From Candidatus Brocadia sp. (GTDB lineage: Bacteria; Planctomycetota; Brocadiia; Brocadiales; Brocadiaceae), in NCBI GenBank assembly GCA_011525665.1, contig WYAU01000018.1, positions 1-49,487 on the forward strand: a DNA stretch of 49,487 nt. The letters are read 5' to 3'. Position 1 is the first letter of the stretch. Every line of letters starts with the position of its first letter. Shown in pieces: positions 26,364 to 35,484 of the stretch. The notes beneath the pieces are model-generated. The model saw only the letters and a program-made list of their open reading frames with translations. It searched no databases and was not told the DNA's origin. The position numbers and the translations under genes are program-made.

Positions 26364-27467
26364 ATGATCATTGGCGTACCGAAAGAGATTAAGTCAGACG
26401 AGTACCGGGTGGCTCTTATTCCTGCCGGTGTGGAGGAGATGGTGAAACACCGCCATACAGTACTTATAGAAAAGGGTGCCGGGATGGGGAGCGGTATCTC
26501 TGATCAGGAATATACAAGGGCAGGTGCAAAACTCATCGATAATTTTAAAGAGATTTATAACCAGGCACAGCTCGTGATGAAGGTCAAAGAACCCCTGCCA
26601 GAAGAATACCCTTTCCTGCGGGAAGACCAAATCGTCTTTACCTTTTTCCACTTTGCCGCCTCAAAAAAATTGACTGACGCAGTACTCAAAGCAAAGGTAA
26701 TAGCCATTGCTTACGAAACGATTCGGGACGCACACGGGCAACACCCGATCCTAACACCCATGAGTGAGGTCGCAGGGCGTATGTCCATCCAGGAGGGTGC
26801 AAAATATCTGGAGAAACCCATGCTTGGACGCGGGATACTTCTGGGCGGAGTACCGGGAGTAGCCCCTGCAGAGGTGGTTATTATCGGTGGCGGTGTGGTA
26901 GGTACCAATGCCGCCAAGGTGGCAGCGGGACTTGGTGCACGGGTTACCATCCTTGATATCAATATAGATCGGCTCAGATATCTGGATGATATCATGCCAA
27001 AAAATGTAGTTACGCTCATGTCGAATATCCAGAATATCCGGGAAAAAGTACGGGATGCCGATTTGTTCATTGGTGCCGTGCTGATTGAAGGTGCACGAGC
27101 GCCTCATGTCGTAACAAGGGAAATGGTTCAAACGATGAAACCCGGTGCAGTGATTGTCGATGTCGCCATTGACCAGGGGGGATGTGTGGAAACCAGTAAA
27201 CCCACAACCCATAGCAACCCTATTTACAGGGAATACGATATTATCCATTACTGCGTAACCAATATTCCCGGCGCTGTGGCATGTACATCAACCCATGCAC
27301 TGACTAATGTAACGCTGCCGTATGCCCTGGAGATTGCTGACAAGGGATATGAACGCGCAGCCCGGGAAAATCCTGCCACACTGAGAGGGATCAACATGGT
27401 AAAGGGAAGGCTTACCAACAAGGCAGTGGCTGATGCATTTGGAATGGATTGTAGTACACCTGAGTAA
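26364..27467 (+). CDS. ald: Alanine dehydrogenase
   Basis: NAD-dependent interconversion of L-alanine with pyruvate and ammonium; cytoplasmic. The 367-residue length is typical. MIIGVPKEIKSDEYRVAL places the substrate-binding Arg15, KVKEP carries the conserved Lys, and FFHFAAS holds the catalytic His region. The NAD-binding loop is IIGGGVVGTNAA and CVTNIPGAV is the family's C-terminal hallmark. The usual C-terminal end is present. It is transcribed alone; hsdR begins 45 nt later in the same direction but is unlikely to be functionally linked. Confidence 0.96.
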   Translation: MIIGVPKEIKSDEYRVALIPAGVEEMVKHRHTVLIEKGAGMGSGISDQEYTRAGAKLIDNFKEIYNQAQLVMKVKEPLPEEYPFLREDQIVFTFFHFAASKKLTDAVLKAKVIAIAYETIRDAHGQHPILTPMSEVAGRMSIQEGAKYLEKPMLGRGILLGGVPGVAPAEVVIIGGGVVGTNAAKVAAGLGARVTILDINIDRLRYLDDIMPKNVVTLMSNIQNIREKVRDADLFIGAVLIEGARAPHVVTREMVQTMKPGAVIVDVAIDQGGCVETSKPTTHSNPIYREYDIIHYCVTNIPGAVACTSTHALTNVTLPYALEIADKGYERAARENPATLRGINMVKGRLTNKAVADAFGMDCSTPE

Positions 27468-27512
27468 AGGTAAAAAATTCCTGATTTTTCAGTGGCATAA
27501 AAAAGGTTAGAA

Positions 27513-30272
27513 ATGACGCCATTCAGAATAAGCGAGGCCCAAACCCGTTATAATTATATTGATCCCCAACTGGAAAAAGCAGAGTGGAATCTGAATGACC
27601 ACACTCAGGTGGGTTTCGAAATCCCTGTCGATGGATATGATAAAACAACAATCGGCGGAATTACTGATTACTGTCTCTATCGTGAAAATGGCGAAGTCAT
27701 TGCGGTAGTAGAGGCAAAACGGACGTGCAGAGATGCCCGTGTCGGCAAGCAGCAGGTGTTTGACTATGTTGCAGCCATCGAGAAAAAGCAAACCTTCAGG
27801 CCTTTTGCCTTCATGGCAAATGGTGAAGATGTTTTCTTCTGGGAGACGGATTCTGGCGCCGAGCGACACGTGGCAGGTTTTTTCTCTCGCAAAAACCTCG
27901 AAAGAATCCTTTTCTTAAAACAGAACCGGCTTCCTTTAAATGCTATCCAGATAAAGTCATCAATCATAGATCGGGCTTATCAGGTAGAAGCGATACGAAG
28001 AATCTCCGAGGCCATCGAAGTAAAGAAAAGGCGAAAAGCCCTCTTGGTCATGGCTACCGGAACCGGAAAGACACGTACCATCATGGCGCTTATCGATGTA
28101 TTTCTCCGTGCACGAACTGCCCAGCAGGTACTCTTTCTTGCAGATCGGGACGCCTTAGTAGATCAAGCCTTAACGGATGGTTTTAAGGCGCATCTTCCCC
28201 ATGAATCCCGCGCGCGAATTCGAACTTACAAAATTGATAAAACGGCCAGGGTATACGTTTCTACCTTACAAACCCTGGAAATGTGTTATAACCAATTTAC
28301 TCCCGCAGATTTTGATTTAATCATCTCCGATGAATGTCACCGTTCTATCTACAATAAATATACCGATGTCCTTGCGTATTTTGACGCAATACAAATCGGA
28401 TTAACCGCCACACCTGCACAGTATATCGACCGCGACACTTTTAAATTCTTTGATTGTGATGGAATTACACCAACCTATCTGTATATCTACGAACAGGCTG
28501 TTAATGAGAAATACCTTGCCGATTATAATGTGTATGCCGCACAAACGAAATTCCAGCGCAAGGGCATTAAAGGCGTAGACCTTACTGAAGAAGATAAAGA
28601 GAATCTGCGTGCCCGTGGTATTGATCCCGATGAGATAAATTACGAAGGTACAGACCTTGAAAGGAAGGTAACAAATCAGGACACCTTGCGGCGACAGTGG
28701 GAAGAGTTTATGGACGTCTGCCAGAAAGATTCAACAGGCCAATTACCGGCAAAAACCATTGTGTTTGCCATTACCCACAACCACGCAATGAGGCTTTCAG
28801 AAACCTTCAATGAGATGTATCCGGAGCATCAGGGTAAATTGGTGCAGGTAATTGATTCCAAAATGGAGCGTGCTAAAGATTTACTAGATAATTTCAAAAA
28901 AGAGAATTTCCCGCGCATTGCAATCTCCGTAGATATGCTGGATACCGGTGTGGACATCCCGGAGGTCACTAACCTCGCATTCATGAAGCCTATAAACTCA
29001 CAGATAAAGTTCTGGCAGATGATCGGGCGTGGGACGCGAAGCCATGAGACATGTACTCATCTTGACTGGCTTCCCAATCGCAAGAAAGAAAATTTCCTTA
29101 TTGTTGATTTCTGGGAGAATTTCAGTCATTTTCAGATGATGCCCAAAGACGAAGATGGCACGAGGCAAATCCCTGTATTGGTAACCATCTTCAATACCCG
29201 TCTTAATAAAATGAGCTTATTTTTAGGAGATCAGTCATCGGAAGATGCTAAAAGAATTGCAAGGGATTTGCGTGCTGACATTGCCAAAATTCCTTTAAAA
29301 TCGTTTTCCGTAAAAAAGGTATTCAAGGAAGTCCGTGAGGCATGGGAAGACGATTTCTGGCGTTATCTGACTCAGGATAAGATTCAGTTCCTCAGACTCA
29401 AAGTGTCTCCGCTTTTACGTTATGTGCCTGGTATAAACCCAATCGAAGCATTCTTTGTAAGCAAGATGGAACGCTGCGGGCTTTCCTTCTTACAGCATAA
29501 AGAACTAACACAACATATAGAATCCATCCGTGAGGACGTTTCGCTCCTTCCATCAACGATTAAAGATGTAGAGGCGCAGCAAAAGTTAATAAACGATGTC
29601 TTATCAAATGAATTTTGGTTCAATATTTCACTCAAAAAAATTGATGATGCAAAGGAAACGCTCACGCCGCTCATGAAATACCGCCGTGAACGTCCATCAT
29701 TGGTGATAGAACTGGGGCTGGATGACATCATTGATTCACGGAAATGGGTAATCTTGCGAAAAGATACCCAGAAGGTCTATGTAGAAGAATATCGGAAGAA
29801 GGTGGAAGAAAAAATCGAGCAGATTGTCAAGGAACACCCCACCATTCAGAGACTCAAGCGTGGAGAATCAGTTAACGCAAGTGATCTGGTAAAATTAGAA
29901 GAGACCTTAGAAAACGAACTGTCTACCGAAGATATCAGCCTGGACGAGGAGAATATGCTAAAGGCGTTCGGTATCCGTGCAGGAAGCTTTGTTGATTTCC
30001 TGAAGCACGTTCTCAATATTGAGACAATGCCGACGTATGAGACAATCGTACGCAAGGCGTTTGATGCATTTATCCTGGAACACAACTACAATGCCGATCA
30101 ATCACGTTTCTTGCACGCAGTCCAAAATGTCTTCATTCATCGGCGTAAGCTGGAACTCGCTGACCTTTACGAAGAGCCGTTTACCAATTTTGGGACGAAT
30201 GCAGTGGAAAAGCTGTTTAGTAACAAAGACATTAATGAATTAATCGAGTTAACCAATAAGTTAACGGCATGA
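27513..30272 (+). CDS. hsdR: Type I restriction endonuclease subunit R
   Basis: Motor and nuclease subunit of a type I restriction-modification system. The N-terminal PD-(D/E)xK nuclease is visible as GGITDYCLY...VVEAKR (Asp52, Glu67, Lys69). The superfamily 2 translocase follows: Walker A ATGTGKT (181-187), SDECHRS (272-278), GLTATP, and motif VI-like QMIGRGTR. Residues about 620-919 form the helical part and C-terminal assembly domain. All key residues are intact, so the subunit should be active. AGG lies before ATG 27513. hsdM starts 214 nt downstream, with a truncated unrelated gene between them. Confidence 0.95.
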   Translation: MTPFRISEAQTRYNYIDPQLEKAEWNLNDHTQVGFEIPVDGYDKTTIGGITDYCLYRENGEVIAVVEAKRTCRDARVGKQQVFDYVAAIEKKQTFRPFAFMANGEDVFFWETDSGAERHVAGFFSRKNLERILFLKQNRLPLNAIQIKSSIIDRAYQVEAIRRISEAIEVKKRRKALLVMATGTGKTRTIMALIDVFLRARTAQQVLFLADRDALVDQALTDGFKAHLPHESRARIRTYKIDKTARVYVSTLQTLEMCYNQFTPADFDLIISDECHRSIYNKYTDVLAYFDAIQIGLTATPAQYIDRDTFKFFDCDGITPTYLYIYEQAVNEKYLADYNVYAAQTKFQRKGIKGVDLTEEDKENLRARGIDPDEINYEGTDLERKVTNQDTLRRQWEEFMDVCQKDSTGQLPAKTIVFAITHNHAMRLSETFNEMYPEHQGKLVQVIDSKMERAKDLLDNFKKENFPRIAISVDMLDTGVDIPEVTNLAFMKPINSQIKFWQMIGRGTRSHETCTHLDWLPNRKKENFLIVDFWENFSHFQMMPKDEDGTRQIPVLVTIFNTRLNKMSLFLGDQSSEDAKRIARDLRADIAKIPLKSFSVKKVFKEVREAWEDDFWRYLTQDKIQFLRLKVSPLLRYVPGINPIEAFFVSKMERCGLSFLQHKELTQHIESIREDVSLLPSTIKDVEAQQKLINDVLSNEFWFNISLKKIDDAKETLTPLMKYRRERPSLVIELGLDDIIDSRKWVILRKDTQKVYVEEYRKKVEEKIEQIVKEHPTIQRLKRGESVNASDLVKLEETLENELSTEDISLDEENMLKAFGIRAGSFVDFLKHVLNIETMPTYETIVRKAFDAFILEHNYNADQSRFLHAVQNVFIHRRKLELADLYEEPFTNFGTNAVEKLFSNKDINELIELTNKLTA

Positions 30273-30362
30273 TTGAATTGAGAAATAATAGATAGTCACT
30301 AACTAAAGAAAATTCTCGAAGCGATTTTTGGCATAATTCAAAAACAATTTAACGAGGAAAAA

Positions 30363-30560
30363 ATGTATCTGTGTAAATTGGAATTGAAAGACTTTCGAGG
30401 AATTAAAAAGGGTGTAATTATTTTTCCTGAACACTGTGTATTGATTGGAAGAAATATCAAATTCATAAAAAGTATAAAAAATCACAATGCTTACCAACCC
30501 AATTTTAAGATCCAAAGTAGATGCCCTCTGGGACCGTTTCTGGTCTGGAGGCATCTCTAA
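30363..30560 (+). pseudogene. Beheaded OLD-family/AAA ATPase gene: N-terminal fragment only
   Basis: A well-placed ribosome-binding site (GAGGAAAA) precedes an ATG, and the first 31 codons (MYLCKLELKDFRGIKKG, VIIFPEHCVLIGRN) match the N-terminal strands of OLD-type and AAA-15 nucleases, which continue NNxGKST in the Walker A loop. Here the sequence leaves the family exactly at that point (about 30455) and runs into the hsdM start in another frame. The fragment cannot bind ATP. It looks like the relic of a defence gene lost by deletion between hsdR and hsdM. Confidence 0.65.
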
Positions 30561-31965
30561 TCCACTTACCGCCATCGAGCAGATGTCCTATCTCATCTTT
30601 TTGAAACGTCTTGAAGATATGGACAATTCCAGGGCTGTATCCGCCAAACGAAGAGGGCAGACCCATAAATCTATTTTTAAGGGGAACGAAAAATGCCGCT
30701 GGTCGTACTGGAGTCAATTGCCCGGTGACCAGATGCTCAAACACGTGCGGGATACGGTATTCGAATTCCTGCGTTCACTCGGTGGAGAGACAAGTTCATT
30801 CACTCAGCACATGCAGGATGCCGTGTTTATTATTCCAAAGGCATCACTACTACAAGAAGCCGTGAAGATTATTGATGATTTGCACATTGCGGAACAGAAT
30901 ATTGACGTGCAGGGCGACCTTTACGAATATCTCTTATTACAGCTTACCACGGCAGGCAAAAACGGTCAGTTCAGGACGCCAAGACACATTATCCGCATGA
31001 TGGTCAAACTTGTTGATCCGAAGATCGGCGACCGCATTTGCGACCCTGCGGCAGGTACGGGCGGATTTCTCGTCAATGCCTATGAACACATCCTGGAATC
31101 CAACACCAGCCCGGATATACTTGAATATGACAATGAAGGAAAGCCACATCACCTGATTGGTGATAAGATAGCCGACAAACGACTCCTGCAGTTTCTGAAA
31201 AACCATGCTCTTACCGGTTACGACTTTGACCCGACGATGACGCGCATCGGCGCTATGAACCTGATGCTGCACGGTATAGACAATCCAAACTTCTGTCAGA
31301 CGGATACACTCTCAAAGGCATTTAAAGAAAAGGAAATATATGAAGTAGTCCTTGCAAATCCGCCCTTCACAGGTTCAATTGATAAGAGTGACATCAACGA
31401 ACGGTTTTCGGTAAAAACGACAAAAACGGAACTGCTTTTCGTGGAACTAACGTATGATCTGCTCGTAACAGGTGGTCGCTGTGGCGTGATTGTGCCTGAC
31501 GGTGTGATTTTTAGAATGAGCAATGCCCATATTAATACTCGGAAAATCCTTATGGATAAGTGCAAGCTTGAGGGCGTTATCTCCATGCCTTCTGGAGTTT
31601 TCAAACCGTATGCAGGTGCCTCTACGGCAGTATTAATCTTCCAGAAGAGTGGGACAACGGATAAGGTATGGTTCTATGATATGGAAGCGGACGGTTTTTC
31701 TCTCGACGACAAACGGCAGAAAATAGAGGCTAACGATATCCCTGATATTATAGAGAAGTGGAAAACAAAGGCAGAATCAAAGAAGTCGCTCCTTGTATCT
31801 GTGGATGAGATACGGGAAAACAAATACGACCTCTCCATCTCACGTTACAAACCAATAGAACACAAAGAAATTAAATACGAAAAGCCTGATGTGATTATGA
31901 AAAAGGTGTTGAAGCTGGAAAAGGAAATCGCACAGGATATTGAAGAAATTCAGACAATGTTGTAA
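30487..31965 (+). CDS. hsdM: Type I restriction-modification DNA methyltransferase subunit M
   Basis: N6-adenine methyltransferase of the type I system. The 492-residue protein has the helical N-terminal domain (LRSKVDALWDRFWSGG, EQMSYLIFLKRLED), S-adenosylmethionine motif I DPAAGTGGF (about 185) and the catalytic motif IV NPPF (291-294). The last residues AQDIEEIQTML are followed by a stop and a palindromic repeat, after which a second copy of the tail (TQDIEEIQETVQ) is found in another frame ending at the hsdS ATG, so the present C-terminus seems to be a rewritten one. No strong ribosome-binding site precedes ATG 30487. Confidence 0.95.
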   Translation: MLTNPILRSKVDALWDRFWSGGISNPLTAIEQMSYLIFLKRLEDMDNSRAVSAKRRGQTHKSIFKGNEKCRWSYWSQLPGDQMLKHVRDTVFEFLRSLGGETSSFTQHMQDAVFIIPKASLLQEAVKIIDDLHIAEQNIDVQGDLYEYLLLQLTTAGKNGQFRTPRHIIRMMVKLVDPKIGDRICDPAAGTGGFLVNAYEHILESNTSPDILEYDNEGKPHHLIGDKIADKRLLQFLKNHALTGYDFDPTMTRIGAMNLMLHGIDNPNFCQTDTLSKAFKEKEIYEVVLANPPFTGSIDKSDINERFSVKTTKTELLFVELTYDLLVTGGRCGVIVPDGVIFRMSNAHINTRKILMDKCKLEGVISMPSGVFKPYAGASTAVLIFQKSGTTDKVWFYDMEADGFSLDDKRQKIEANDIPDIIEKWKTKAESKKSLLVSVDEIRENKYDLSISRYKPIEHKEIKYEKPDVIMKKVLKLEKEIAQDIEEIQTML

Positions 31966-31967
31966 CT

Positions 31968-31995
31968 GTAGCGCGAGCTTCAGCTCGCTAACTAC
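31968..31995. repeat. Palindromic repeat, short copy C, between hsdM and hsdS
   Basis: A 28-nt single hairpin unit (GTAGCGCGAGCTTCAGCTCG then CTAACTAC) related to the arms of copies A, B, D and E. It starts 3 nt after the hsdM stop and is bracketed by the duplicated hsdM tail (31930-31953 and 32007-32030). Confidence 0.7.
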
Positions 31996-32041
31996 AAAAG
32001 GATTTTACGCAGGATATTGAGGAAATTCAAGAGACGGTGCA

Positions 32042-33196
32042 ATGAAGAAAAACACTCCATTGGTTCCATTACTAGAAGTTTGCCAGATAAATCCAAAGTC
32101 ACTAAATGGTTTTCAACCAAATACTGGAGTTACTTTTGTACCAATGGCAGCTGTTGATGAAAAGACAGCAAAGATTCAATACCCAGTGGTTAGAACTTAT
32201 CAAGAAGTAGCAAAAGGATTCTCAGTTTTTAAAGAAGATGATGTTCTATTTGCGAAAATTACTCCATGTATGGAAAATGGGAAATGTGCTATTGCAAGGA
32301 ATCTTTTGAATGGTTGGGGCTTTGGTTCAACAGAATTTCATGTTTTGCGCGCTTCAGATAAAATCATTCCAAGCTGGATTTTCTATTTCTTGCGGCAGGA
32401 GCAATTTCGTCAATTTGCTGCTGCGAATATGACAGGAACGGCTGGTCAACAGCGGGTGCCTAAGAGTTTCTTCGAAAAAGTAAAAATTCCTCTTCCTCCG
32501 CTTCCTGTTCAAAGGAAAATAACCGCAATATTGGAGAAAGCCGATGCTGCGCGGGAGAAGCGGAGGCAGGCAAACCAACTCACCGAACAGTTCTTGCAGT
32601 CCACCTTCCTCGAAATGATCGACGATCCTGTAACGAATCCAAAGAAATTTGAAATGAAAAAATTTGGAGATGTTGCAAGAATAAATATGGGACAATCTCC
32701 ACCTGGTGATAGTTATAATAATACAGGGGAGGGAATTCCTCTGCTTAATGGACCTACTGAATTCGGAGTTAAAAGCCCTACTGAAAAGCAATGGACAATA
32801 AAACCTACAAAACTTGCCAAGAAAGGAGAAATTCTATTTTGCGTTAGAGGTGCAACTGCTGGAAGAATGAACTGGGCTGATAAAGAATATTGTATTGGTC
32901 GTGGGTTAGCTTCTATTTCTTCATTAGATGTAGTATTAAATGAATATGTCTATTTTTTCCTTCTTAATAAATATAATTATTTTCAAAATCTGGGGCAAGG
33001 AAGTACTTTTATTAATTTGAATAGAGATTTGATTTCAGATATTAAAATCCCTGTTCCACCGCTCTCCGAGCAGCGGAAATTTGCTAAATTGGTCGAGAAG
33101 GTCGAGTCGTTGCACGCCAGGCAGCGTCAATCGGAGCAGGAACTGGAGAATCTCTTCAACAGCTTAATGCAGAGGGCATTTCGTGGAGAGTTGTAG
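32042..33196 (+). CDS. hsdS: Type I restriction-modification specificity subunit S
   Basis: DNA-recognition subunit, 384 residues, with two target-recognition domains. TRD1 covers about 1-155 and ends at the conserved KIPLPPLPVQRKI; a coiled-coil spacer rich in Lys, Arg and Glu follows (DAAREKRRQANQLTEQFLQ). TRD2 covers about 205-345 and ends at KIPVPPLSEQRKF, again followed by a coiled coil. Each TRD reads one half of a bipartite target. The target sequence cannot be predicted. The start ATG overlaps, in the ATGA arrangement, the stop of the second (relic) hsdM tail at 32043-32045, indicating an originally coupled hsdM-hsdS. Confidence 0.93.
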   Translation: MKKNTPLVPLLEVCQINPKSLNGFQPNTGVTFVPMAAVDEKTAKIQYPVVRTYQEVAKGFSVFKEDDVLFAKITPCMENGKCAIARNLLNGWGFGSTEFHVLRASDKIIPSWIFYFLRQEQFRQFAAANMTGTAGQQRVPKSFFEKVKIPLPPLPVQRKITAILEKADAAREKRRQANQLTEQFLQSTFLEMIDDPVTNPKKFEMKKFGDVARINMGQSPPGDSYNNTGEGIPLLNGPTEFGVKSPTEKQWTIKPTKLAKKGEILFCVRGATAGRMNWADKEYCIGRGLASISSLDVVLNEYVYFFLLNKYNYFQNLGQGSTFINLNRDLISDIKIPVPPLSEQRKFAKLVEKVESLHARQRQSEQELENLFNSLMQRAFRGEL

Positions 33197-33198
33197 CA

Positions 33199-33246
33199 GT
33201 AGCGCGAGATTTATCTCGCCTGCACGGCGATTTAAAATCCTGCTAC
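33199..33246. repeat. 48-nt palindromic repeat, copy D
   Basis: Starts GTAGCGCGAGATTTATCTCG and ends ATCCTGCTAC, 2 nt after the hsdS stop. The left arm is itself a short palindrome, as in the other copies. Position suggests a role as the 3' end of the hsd transcript. Confidence 0.7.
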
Positions 33247-33321
33247 AAAAAACAGCAAAAATTTAGGCACTGATCGAGGGTTGTGTACCAAGCAGCGTTA
33301 ATTGGAATAGGAACTAAAAAA

Positions 33322-34533
33322 TCATGTGTGATATTCGGCATTAATTGTCACATATTCGTGTGACAGGTCACACGTCCAGACGGTATCCTTGTAGTCTCCC
33401 AGCCCCAGTTCCAGGCGTATCTTAATGTCCCTGCCTTTCATGGAGATACCCAGTACATCCAAATCGCACGGTGTTGGCATCCCTTTGGCAAAGATCAGGA
33501 TATCGTTTAGATAGAGGTTGGTCTTTGATTCGTCCAGTTCCACGCCCGCATAGCCGGCGGCAGAGACGATGCGTCCCCAGTTAGGGTCTTCTCCGTTCAG
33601 TGCCGTCTTTACCAGGGGCGAGTCTGCGATTGACCTGGCAATCCTTGTAGCATCACTGCGCGACCTTGCTCCAACCACATCGATCTGTACAAATTTTGTT
33701 GCGCCTTCACCATCCATCACAATGGCCTTTGCCAGATAGCCGGTCACGTAATCCAGCCCTTGCTGAAAGACCTGGAGATCATGGTTTTTCGAGGAGATAT
33801 TTACCCCGGAGGCGCCATTTGCAATAATAGCAATGGTGTCGTTGGTGCTCATGTGGCCATCAATGGTGATGCGATTAAAAGAGGATTCTACAGAGTTTCT
33901 GAGGCATTCGTTAAGAAGCGATGACGGCATGGAGATATCGGTGGTAAGAAAACACAGCATGGTTGCAAGGTTTGGGGCAATCATCCCGGCCCCTTTTGTA
34001 ATCCCACCAATCGTTACATCTTTGTTGCTTATCTGTAACCTGACGGCAATGTCTTTTTGTTTCGTATCCGTCGTCATAATGGCACGCGCCATGGCATTGC
34101 CATGCTCCTGGGTGTTTCCCAAAGACGTAGCAGCGGTCTTAATACCGGTAAAAATCTTATCCATGGGGAGCGGTCTGCCAATAATTCCCGTTGAGGCGAC
34201 CAGTATCTCGTCCTCCTGAATTTTCAGGTATTTTGCCGCAATTCGTACCATCTCTTCGGCATCTTTGTAACCCTGCTCTCCGGTGCAGGCATTGGCGTTG
34301 CCGCTATTGATAACAAATGCCCGTACGCGTCCTTTTTGAACGGTTTTTCTGCTGAGCTTTACCGGTGCTGCGTAGATTTGGTTTGTGGTAAACAGGGCAG
34401 CACCCGTTGCGGGATATTCTGAAAAGATGATTCCCAAATCAAAACAGTCTTTTGCAGTTTTTATTCCACAATAGGCAGCCCCCGCCCTAAATCCCCTGGG
34501 GGCAATAATGCATCCCGTCGTTATTACTTCCAC
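33322..34533 (-). CDS. argJ: Bifunctional ornithine acetyltransferase / N-acetylglutamate synthase ArgJ
   Basis: Transfers the acetyl group of N-acetylornithine to glutamate, closing the acetyl cycle of arginine synthesis, and can also use acetyl-CoA. The precursor cleaves itself at the Ala-Thr bond of the ATMLCFLTTD motif, with Thr becoming the nucleophile. Other landmarks are APRGFRAGAAYCGIK, FVINSGNANACTG, ASTGIIG, GGITKGAGMIAPN and NDSGANPN-like EDPNWGRI. I choose GTG 34533, which gives a 403-residue protein of standard length with AAAGGA upstream. The frame is open to a TTG at 34635, but the extra N-terminus is unlike the family. A pyruvoyl arginine decarboxylase gene lies upstream. Confidence 0.93.
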   Translation of the reverse strand: MEVITTGCIIAPRGFRAGAAYCGIKTAKDCFDLGIIFSEYPATGAALFTTNQIYAAPVKLSRKTVQKGRVRAFVINSGNANACTGEQGYKDAEEMVRIAAKYLKIQEDEILVASTGIIGRPLPMDKIFTGIKTAATSLGNTQEHGNAMARAIMTTDTKQKDIAVRLQISNKDVTIGGITKGAGMIAPNLATMLCFLTTDISMPSSLLNECLRNSVESSFNRITIDGHMSTNDTIAIIANGASGVNISSKNHDLQVFQQGLDYVTGYLAKAIVMDGEGATKFVQIDVVGARSRSDATRIARSIADSPLVKTALNGEDPNWGRIVSAAGYAGVELDESKTNLYLNDILIFAKGMPTPCDLDVLGISMKGRDIKIRLELGLGDYKDTVWTCDLSHEYVTINAEYHT

Positions 34534-34690
34534 GTCACAAGATATCCTTTCCCGTGGGCCAGCTTGAATGGGGGGCATATTGATAAAACAAAAACCAAAG
34601 GAGACATGTTGCGTTGAAGATATTGGGAAAGGCAAGTAACAAACGGCTTGAGTTGTTTAAATGGCTTCTTCCGGTTAGATGAAAACATGG

Positions 34691-35236
34691 TCATAAAATA
34701 AAAACAGCCGCGGCAACTACAGTGGTCCACAAGCCATTTTTATCTCCGCGTGCTGCTTGTGTGATATTTCTGGTTTTTACAATTTTACCGCTCATTCGAT
34801 AGGTTTCCTTGCGTTCATCATAGTTTTTTGCCGGGTCGAATTCGATACCCAGTGTAGTAGCGAGCATGGTGGCGGCAAGGTCTTCCGCATAATCGCCGGA
34901 TTTTTCTTCAGTTTCACCAAAGGCATGATGTTCGCTGAGATACCCGTAATGTTCCTGTTCTGCTGGCACTGCCATACCGACAGAGGCGGAGATCATCCGG
35001 TTGGGTTCGTTGGTTGAATTTTCACTCATTACGCAAAAAATTACCTGTCCACCCTTTAACATTGCAGTGCCCTGTTCTTTCGTAACGATCTTGCAATTCG
35101 GGGGAAAGATGCTTGATACCCTTACTAAGTTGCATTTTTCTATACCTGCTTTTCGCAGGGCAAGTTCAAATGACTGTAACTTGTCTTTGTGTTTTCCAGC
35201 ACCTTTGGTAAAGAATACCAACCTCGGTATCATCAT
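34691..35236 (-). CDS. pdaD: Pyruvoyl-dependent arginine decarboxylase
   Basis: Decarboxylates arginine to agmatine, the first step of one polyamine route. The 181-residue proenzyme has the self-cleavage site VSSIFPP: cleavage between the two serines converts the second to the pyruvoyl cofactor. Other family landmarks are [31 protein letters not shown] and [13 protein letters not shown]. Two adjacent ATG codons (35236 and 35233) follow GGAG. It precedes argJ on the same strand by about 160 nt, an arginine-related neighbour pair, although one makes and the other consumes arginine. Confidence 0.93.
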   Translation of the reverse strand: MMIPRLVFFTKGAGKHKDKLQSFELALRKAGIEKCNLVRVSSIFPPNCKIVTKEQGTAMLKGGQVIFCVMSENSTNEPNRMISASVGMAVPAEQEHYGYLSEHHAFGETEEKSGDYAEDLAATMLATTLGIEFDPAKNYDERKETYRMSGKIVKTRNITQAARGDKNGLWTTVVAAAVFIL

Positions 35237-35484
35237 AATTGATTGGCTCCATCAAATAGTTTTAAAAACATAATAATAAATAAATTTAAGTTTTTAAATA
35301 AAGCAAATTTTCCATTGAAATTCAATAGAATTTTGAAAAATTACATCTGCTTGTATCCGGAACCCCCCGCCACCAAAAACATCCGGGCCAAATAGGCGAG
35401 ACTACAATGGATAACCCAGCGTATGAACTAGCCGGTTATTACCGACAATTCTACAATAGTACCTACCTGTTTATGCAATACTTT

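Noticed and set aside
34534-34635. N-terminal extension of argJ from TTG 34635
   Set aside because: Standard length and a ribosome-binding site favour GTG 34533.
34524-34730. 68-codon minus-strand frame overlapping the argJ start region
   Set aside because: Out of frame with argJ, Cys/Phe-rich, no domain. Shadow of the intergenic space.
35341-35480. Possible structured RNA (several GC-rich short stems) between trpD and pdaD
   Set aside because: No match to a known riboswitch consensus on either strand; stems are short and not clearly nested.
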